DNA from: Halapricum desulfuricans
GTDB lineage: Archaea; Halobacteriota; Halobacteria; Halobacteriales; Haloarculaceae
Assembly (NCBI RefSeq): GCF_017094465.1
Contig: NZ_CP064791.1
Coordinates: 1,860,001 to 1,924,000, forward strand
Direction of reading: 5' to 3'
Length of the DNA stretch: 64,000 nucleotides
Below, piece after piece: positions 59,653 through 64,000 of the stretch. The number at the start of each line of letters is the position of its first letter. The first letter of the stretch is position 1. The position numbers and the translations under genes are program-made. A model generated the notes under the pieces. The model did not search any database, was not told where the DNA came from, and was given only the letters and a program-made list of their open reading frames with translations.

Positions 59653-60138
59653 ATGGAACCGACGAGACGACAATTCCTCGGGACGGCCGTACTCGCAGCC
59701 GCGGTCACCGGCTGTTCCGGAAGAGATAGATCGAACCCGACGACGGACGACGTGACGGTTTCGGTCCGGTCGACCGACGACCACGACGACATTCTGGTCG
59801 GCCCGGACGAGATGACCCTGTACATGTTCGCCCCCGACGAAGACGCAGGCGGGAGCACGTGTTACGACGCCTGTGCGGCCACGTGGCCGCCACTGACCGT
59901 GGCCGAAAGCCCGTCCGCAGCCGACAACGTGACGGCGACCCTGTCGACGATCACCCGCGACGACGGGTCGACGCAAGTCCTGGCCGGAGAGTGGCCGCTG
60001 TATTACTACGGGGGCGACGACAGCCCCGGTGACGTCGACGGGCAAGGCATCGACGACGAGTGGTACGTGCTCCAGCCGGATGGATCGCCACTCCGGGAAC
60101 CGCCGACGACGGACGACGGCGGTGGAATCGGATACTGA
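59653..60138 (+). CDS. Tat-exported lipoprotein with COG4315-type repeats
   Basis: A 161-residue lipoprotein. The signal is PTRRQFLGTAVLAAAVTGC with Arg5-Arg6 and a lipobox AVTGC (lipid-modified Cys21). The mature part has the secreted-lipoprotein repeat pattern MTLYMFAPDEDAGGSTCYDACAATWPPLTV and AGEWPLYYYGGDDSPGDVDGQGIDDEWYVLQPDG, found in many bacteria and archaea (PF03640 type). The exact role is unknown; the family is thought to be surface-exposed. Start MEPTRRQ at 59653. Confidence 0.9.
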   Translation: MEPTRRQFLGTAVLAAAVTGCSGRDRSNPTTDDVTVSVRSTDDHDDILVGPDEMTLYMFAPDEDAGGSTCYDACAATWPPLTVAESPSAADNVTATLSTITRDDGSTQVLAGEWPLYYYGGDDSPGDVDGQGIDDEWYVLQPDGSPLREPPTTDDGGGIGY

Positions 60139-60203
60139 TACTGCCGGCTGGACGCTCGGACAGCGGGATGCCGAACGCCTTCGAAACGGCACAGCCCACA
60201 GCG

Positions 60204-60755
60204 TCAGTCGTGAACCTCGACGCTTTCGAGGGTGATCGGTGAGGTCGGTTGGTCGTTCGCGTCGGTGTCCGCCGAGCCGATGGCCTCGACGACATCCATC
60301 CCGTCAATCACTTCGCCGAAGACCGGGTGCTTGTCGTCGAGATGGGGCTGGGCCGCGAGTGTGATGAAGAACTGCGAGCCGTTGGTGTTCGGGCCGCGGT
60401 TGGCCATCGAGAGGACCCCGGGGCCGTCGTGGCGCAGTTCCTCGTGGAACTCGTCGTCGAAAGTGTAGCCGGGACCGCCGCGGCCGTTGCCCAGCGGGTC
60501 GCCGACCTGGACCATGAAGCCCTCGATCACGCGATGGAACTCCACCCCGTCGTAGAGGGGATCGATCCGCTTTTCGCCGGTGTCGGGATCCTCCCACGCG
60601 CCGGTGCCGGGCGCAATCTCCGTGTTCTCGTAGTCGTTGGCGCCCTCGGCCAGACCGACAAAGTTCTCGACCGTCCGGGGCGCTCGTTCCTCGAACAGCT
60701 GTACCTCGATATCGCCCTCGCTCGTGTGCAGCGTCGCAGTCAGATCCGAACTCAT
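60204..60755 (-). CDS. Peptidyl-prolyl cis-trans isomerase (cyclophilin)
   Basis: A 183-residue cyclophilin-type isomerase that speeds proline-bond rotation in protein folding. Motifs are [24 protein letters not shown] (residues about 14-37), [36 protein letters not shown] with the catalytic arginine, [49 protein letters not shown] halophile insertion ([22 protein letters not shown]) lies after strand two. Start [12 protein letters not shown] at 60755. Confidence 0.96.
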   Translation of the reverse strand: MSSDLTATLHTSEGDIEVQLFEERAPRTVENFVGLAEGANDYENTEIAPGTGAWEDPDTGEKRIDPLYDGVEFHRVIEGFMVQVGDPLGNGRGGPGYTFDDEFHEELRHDGPGVLSMANRGPNTNGSQFFITLAAQPHLDDKHPVFGEVIDGMDVVEAIGSADTDANDQPTSPITLESVEVHD

Positions 60756-60916
60756 GGGCGTCACTGGCAGTCCGGGCGGCATAACAGTGGCGGTGCGGGA
60801 ACACGTCGGCTCCGCCACGGGCAGAACAACCGCCCGACGGCAACGGGTATCGTGTCGGTTCGCTAACTCATGGCCAGAACCCTTTTGGTCGTCGGTGAAC
60901 GTCTCTCACGTATCGC

Positions 60917-61516
60917 ATGTCATCCGGTGACACGCAGACGGTCCTCGTCGTGGACGACGAACCGGACGTCGCTGACGCCTACGCCGCACAGCTGCGCGAG
61001 CAGTACACTGTGCGGACGGCTTACAGCGGCCAGAAGGCACTGGACGCGATCGACGAGACGATCGACGTCGTGTTGCTGGACCGGCGGATGCCGGAGATGT
61101 CCGGCGACGAAGTGCTCCGGACCCTGCGCTCGGACGGAATCGAGACACGGGTCGCGATGGTGACGGCCGTCGATCCGGATTTCGACATCATCGAGATGCC
61201 CTTCGACGACTATCTGACCAAGCCAGTCTCGCGATCGGAACTGTTCGAGACCGTCAGGCGGTTGCTCACGTGTGCCAAATACGACGAGCAGTTCCAGCAG
61301 TTCTACTCGCTGACGAGCAAGCTCGCGACGCTGCAGGCCAACAAGAGCCAGTCCACGTTAGCGGAAAGCGAGGAGTACGCCGAACTCACGGAGCGACGGG
61401 AGGCGGTCCGCGAGCACCTCGACGAGACGCTCTCGGAGTTCAACGACGACGCGTTCGCTGCGATGTTCCGCGAGTTGAACCCGAGCCCGCCGCTTCCCGA
61501 CGAAGTGATCGAGTGA
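60917..61516 (+). CDS. HalX-domain response regulator
   Basis: A 199-residue two-component output protein. Residues 7-115 are a receiver domain: VLVVDDEPDVADAYAAQLREQYTVRTAYSGQKALDAI with phosphoacceptor Asp in VVLLDRRMPEMSGDEVL and switch Thr/Lys in AMVTAVDP and YLTKPVS. Residues 120-199 are the HalX domain (KYDEQFQQFYSLTSKLATLQANKSQSTLAESEEYAELTERREAV). No DNA-binding domain is recognised, as is usual for HalX proteins. No cognate kinase is adjacent. Confidence 0.94.
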   Translation: MSSGDTQTVLVVDDEPDVADAYAAQLREQYTVRTAYSGQKALDAIDETIDVVLLDRRMPEMSGDEVLRTLRSDGIETRVAMVTAVDPDFDIIEMPFDDYLTKPVSRSELFETVRRLLTCAKYDEQFQQFYSLTSKLATLQANKSQSTLAESEEYAELTERREAVREHLDETLSEFNDDAFAAMFRELNPSPPLPDEVIE

Positions 61517-61569
61517 GAGAGTGTCGCTTCCGAAAGCCCTAACGTCGGTTCGCCCATAGGACGGGCCGA

Positions 61570-62502
61570 ATGAGCGAGCAGTTGCCGGACGTCCAGGCGA
61601 CCAGTCCGGACGTTACCGTGGGGTTGAATCGGGTCGGCGTCACCGGCGTCGAGAAACTCGTCAAGCTCGGTCGCGAGGACAAGCGACCGATCGTCCTGAT
61701 GGCCGAGTTCGAGGTCTTCGTGGACCTGCCGTCCTGGCGGAAGGGCGCGGACATGTCCCGAAACATGGAGGTCATCGACGAGACGCTGGAAGCCGCCGTC
61801 GCCGAAGAAGTCTACCGCGTCGAGAACGTCTGTGGCGAGGCCGCCGAACGTCTGCTGGAGAAACACGACTACACCGAACAGGCCGAGGTGAAGATGGAGG
61901 CGGAATACGTCACGCGCGAGGAGACACCTGTAAGCGAGAAACCGACGCAGTCGACTGCCGACATCATCGCGTCGGCGACCGCAACCGAAGACGGTACCAG
62001 AGAGGAGATCGGTGCCGAAGTCACGGGCATGACGGTCTGCCCCTGCAGTCAGGGGATGTCCGTCGCGCGGGCCAGACAGACGCTGAACGACCTCGACGTC
62101 GAGGAGGAGGTCATCGACGAGTTTCTGGAGACGGTCCCACAGCCGGGACACTCCCAACGTGGGCACGCGACGCTGACCGTCGAGACCGACGGTGACCCCC
62201 CGGTCGATCTCAACGAGCTCATCGAGATCGCCCGCGAGTCGATGAGCGCCCGGATCTACAACCTGGCCAAACGCCCCGACGAGGACCACATGACCTACCA
62301 GTCCCACAGCGACGCCAAGTTCGTCGAGGACTGCGTCCGATCGATGGCTGAGGGTGTCGTCGAAGCGTACCCCGACCTGGGCGACGACGCAATCGTCCGC
62401 ATGGAACAGTCGAACGACGAGTCGATCCACCAGCACAACGCCCACGCTGAGCGCGTCGCAGCCTTCGGAGATCTAGCCAGCGAGGTCAACGGCGACGACT
62501 GA
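61570..62502 (+). CDS. mptA: GTP cyclohydrolase MptA (type IV)
   Basis: Converts GTP to the cyclic phosphate intermediate that starts tetrahydromethanopterin-type and archaeal folate synthesis. The 310-residue protein is longer than bacterial GCH IB and shows [25 protein letters not shown] (residues 9-33), [22 protein letters not shown], and the metal-site stretch [15 protein letters not shown] with Cys. Histidine-rich segments [12 protein letters not shown] and [13 protein letters not shown] follow. Its stop codon TGA (62500-62502) abuts the right end of an IS200/IS605 element, so its native 3' untranslated region has been replaced. Truncation by a few residues cannot be excluded. Confidence 0.95.
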   Translation: MSEQLPDVQATSPDVTVGLNRVGVTGVEKLVKLGREDKRPIVLMAEFEVFVDLPSWRKGADMSRNMEVIDETLEAAVAEEVYRVENVCGEAAERLLEKHDYTEQAEVKMEAEYVTREETPVSEKPTQSTADIIASATATEDGTREEIGAEVTGMTVCPCSQGMSVARARQTLNDLDVEEEVIDEFLETVPQPGHSQRGHATLTVETDGDPPVDLNELIEIARESMSARIYNLAKRPDEDHMTYQSHSDAKFVEDCVRSMAEGVVEAYPDLGDDAIVRMEQSNDESIHQHNAHAERVAAFGDLASEVNGDD

Positions 62503-62516
62503 CATCCTCCACATAG

Positions 62517-63671
62517 CTAAAGCCGTGGGGTTCCCCCACTGGGGGTTGAATCCACGAGTAGCCGGAGGTTCGCAGGTTCGTCGTCCCGTGGGACGATGAC
62601 CTGCGTTTCGGGCTGTGCCAGTACAGCCCCCGCCTCGGACAGCGGTTTCGAGAACTTGCCCAAGGCTCGTTTGCCAATATTGAGCGCACCGTTCTTGTCG
62701 GCATTGTCGTCCAGCCCACACTTTGGACACTCGAAGCGACCCTGCGTTGCTCGGACACCTTCGCAGGCACAGCGGTTGCACGTCTGCGACGTGTCGTATT
62801 CTTCGACCAACTGCACCTCGATACCCGCGTCGTAGGCCTTGTACTCGATGTAGTTCAAAAGGCGGGCGAACGGCATCTTGTGGGTCTTGTCGTTGACATA
62901 CCGCCCTTTGTCGTTGTCTTTGCGAATCCCGCCGAGGTCGCCCACGACGATGACCGCGTTCCGTTCCTCAGCATCTTCTACAATCGAGCGAGCAATCTTG
63001 TGGAGGCGGTCGTCCACCTTTCGTGCCTCAGCGTCACCGATACGCTCGACTACCTGCTGTCCTTGTCGGGGTTTCGCCTTCCCGATGGACTTCCGCAATT
63101 GCTTGTAGTGTTCGCGGAGACGGCGCACTTCCTCGCCGTAGAACGTGGTCTTGCGGTCGGAAAGGAACGCGCAGGTAGCCATCCACCGTGCGCCTATGTC
63201 GATTGCCAGTACGTCGTCGTACTCGTCTTGGACGGTCACAGACCGCTTGACGACGAGATGGACGTACCAGTCACCGTCACGGCACACCAGTTCGCTGTCT
63301 CGAAGATTTCCCTCACGGACGAGTTGTGCGTCCTTTCGTGGGACGTGGGCTGGACACCAGATTGAGTTGCCCTGTCCTTTCTCGGGGTCATAGACAGGGA
63401 CTTTCACCCACCACGACGAGAGAACGGTGTCCTCATCGTAGGCCACGTCGAACACGTCGTTGCGAAGGACGACAGGTTGTTCCGTACCGAGGTTCGGGTC
63501 TTTCTGCCGTTGTACTTTCGACGCCTGCTGGTCGGTTGCAGAGTACAGGTCAGCGTCTCCACCGTGAACTGCAGTCTGGAACGCCTCGTACTCACGGGCG
63601 AGCAGGTCAGCCTTCCTGTTGGTCAGCGAGTGAAGTTTGACCCGCACCGTGGTTGAGACGCTCCGTTGCAA
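62517..63671 (-). CDS. tnpB: TnpB RNA-guided nuclease-family protein, RuvC-II residue altered
   Basis: A 384-residue TnpB. RuvC-I is AIDIGARWMA (Asp158). The RuvC-II position where TnpB normally has Glu-Asp-Leu reads VIVVGDLGGIR, with Gly244 in place of the Glu. RuvC-III is DDNADKNGALNIG (Asp325). The zinc ribbon is CNRC ... CPKC (Cys298, 301, 315, 318). N-terminal WED/helical parts are present and the frame is intact. TnpB uses an RNA transcribed from the element's right end, with a guide from the flanking DNA. The start is a TTG 3 nt after the tnpA stop in the same frame; an in-frame GTG downstream is an alternative. Confidence 0.9.
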   Translation of the reverse strand: MQRSVSTTVRVKLHSLTNRKADLLAREYEAFQTAVHGGDADLYSATDQQASKVQRQKDPNLGTEQPVVLRNDVFDVAYDEDTVLSSWWVKVPVYDPEKGQGNSIWCPAHVPRKDAQLVREGNLRDSELVCRDGDWYVHLVVKRSVTVQDEYDDVLAIDIGARWMATCAFLSDRKTTFYGEEVRRLREHYKQLRKSIGKAKPRQGQQVVERIGDAEARKVDDRLHKIARSIVEDAEERNAVIVVGDLGGIRKDNDKGRYVNDKTHKMPFARLLNYIEYKAYDAGIEVQLVEEYDTSQTCNRCACEGVRATQGRFECPKCGLDDNADKNGALNIGKRALGKFSKPLSEAGAVLAQPETQVIVPRDDEPANLRLLVDSTPSGGTPRL

Positions 63672-63674
63672 TAA

Positions 63675-64000
63675 CTACTCACCTGCTTGGGCGTCGATGT
63701 ACTCCTCAATGATTTCGCTGGACACGTCGTCCGCGCTTGAGACGAAGTACGAGCGCGTCCACAGCGACGGCAAGCCGAAGTCGAACTCGTCGCGGAGATG
63801 CCGCGAGGAGTAGCCCTTGACCTGTTGCATTATCTTGTTCGGGGCGAGTGTCGGGTCGCCCGTGATGAACAGGTGTACGTGGTCGGGGCGAATCGCCAAC
63901 TCCAGTATCTCTAACCCGAGTTCGTCGGCCTTCTCCTCGATGAGTTCTTCGAGACGGGCGCGTACCCCGCCCTCAAGCACCGATTTACGGTATTTCGGAC
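63675..64000 (-). CDS. tnpA: TnpA Y1 transposase, N-terminus beyond window
   Basis: The C-terminal part of the HUH single-strand transposase of the IS200/IS605 family. Reading in from the window edge the visible residues begin RKYRKSVLEGGVRARLEELIEEKA, which is the family's pattern after about 20-30 missing residues. The HUH motif is PDHVHLFI, and the catalytic tyrosine is in EEYIDAQ. The segment LWTRSYFVSSADD is typical. It ends with TAG, 3 nt before the tnpB start. The gene continues beyond 64000, so completeness is unknown. Confidence 0.9.
   Translation of the reverse strand, partial: PKYRKSVLEGGVRARLEELIEEKADELGLEILELAIRPDHVHLFITGDPTLAPNKIMQQVKGYSSRHLRDEFDFGLPSLWTRSYFVSSADDVSSEIIEEYIDAQAGE

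Larger units (their letters stand above)
62503..64000 (-). mobile_element. IS200/IS605-family insertion sequence (right end, tnpB, partial tnpA)
   Basis: An element in tnpA-tnpB orientation on the minus strand. The right end begins with CATCCTCC directly after the mptA stop codon and holds two subterminal hairpins: GTGGGG / CCCCAC (62525-62539, loop TTC) and an imperfect CCAC...GTGG one (62509-62528). Both occur at the ends of haloarchaeal IS200/IS605 elements as TnpA recognition sites. The left end and the start of tnpA lie beyond the window. Confidence 0.85.

Noticed and set aside
62517-63671. tnpB as a decayed pseudogene
   Set aside because: No frameshift or internal stop; all other motifs are intact. 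The changed RuvC-II residue alone does not prove loss of function.

Overview
The window is chromosomal DNA of a halophilic archaeon (class Halobacteria; genus not determined). The evidence is GC-rich coding sequence, strongly Asp/Glu-rich proteins, archaeal and eukaryote-type information genes (L44e, S27e, aIF2-alpha, Nop10, L7Ae, S28e, L24e, L10e, S19e, aIF5A, TmcA), TATA-type promoters 24-30 nt before start codons (leaderless transcripts), Tat signal peptides and haloarchaeal families such as HalX response regulators and GTP cyclohydrolase MptA. Almost all of it is core genome. The one clear mobile element is an IS200/IS605-family TnpA/TnpB element entering from the right edge.

Layout. 1-6.3 kb: small conserved protein, GDT1-type cation transporter, purA, a small wHTH protein, a long disordered/coiled-coil protein, a SAM methyltransferase. 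6.3-9.7 kb: two divergent GT-C type membrane glycosyltransferases. 9.8-13.5 kb: Tfx regulator, J-domain protein and the translation operon L44e-S27e-aIF2alpha-Nop10-PAC2. 13.5-21.1 kb: a DUF2298/YYY membrane protein and a 1626-residue Tat-exported GH13 enzyme with three C-terminal glucodextranase-type modules and two PKD-like domains. 21.5-29.5 kb: regulator, proline operon proC-proB-proA, msrA, zinc-type ferredoxin, tmcA and a DUF456 membrane protein. 29.5-33 kb: ABC exporter pair, then L7Ae-S28e-L24e-ndk behind a long structured leader. 33-42.6 kb: sugar epimerase, secreted PQQ/PKD protein, wHTH regulator, aroA, L10e, glutathionyl-hydroquinone-reductase-like protein, two membrane proteins and a heme-copper oxidase subunit III. 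42.6-48.1 kb: a candidate structured ncRNA, scpA, an inverted-repeat array, smc and a coiled-coil protein. 48.2-62.5 kb: rpiA, AEC transporter, nucleoside phosphorylase, HPP-Usp, a K+ channel, AlkP-superfamily protein, S19e, DUF47, Nif3-like, zinc-ribbon protein, the aIF5A-agmatinase pair, small regulators, a lipoprotein, a cyclophilin, a HalX regulator and mptA. 62.5-64 kb: the IS element.

The most interesting unexplained signal is at 42685-42815, between the oxidase subunit III gene and scpA. A strong TATA box lies about 27-29 nt before a 131-nt segment whose ends form a perfect 9-bp helix, with further nested perfect helices inside. It looks like an independently transcribed structured RNA that I cannot assign to a known family. 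Other leads are the structured L7Ae leader, the smc-scpA inverted-repeat array, a TnpB whose RuvC-II glutamate position is glycine and whose predicted guide reads the mptA 3' end, and a 14-bp palindrome at the GDT1 promoter.
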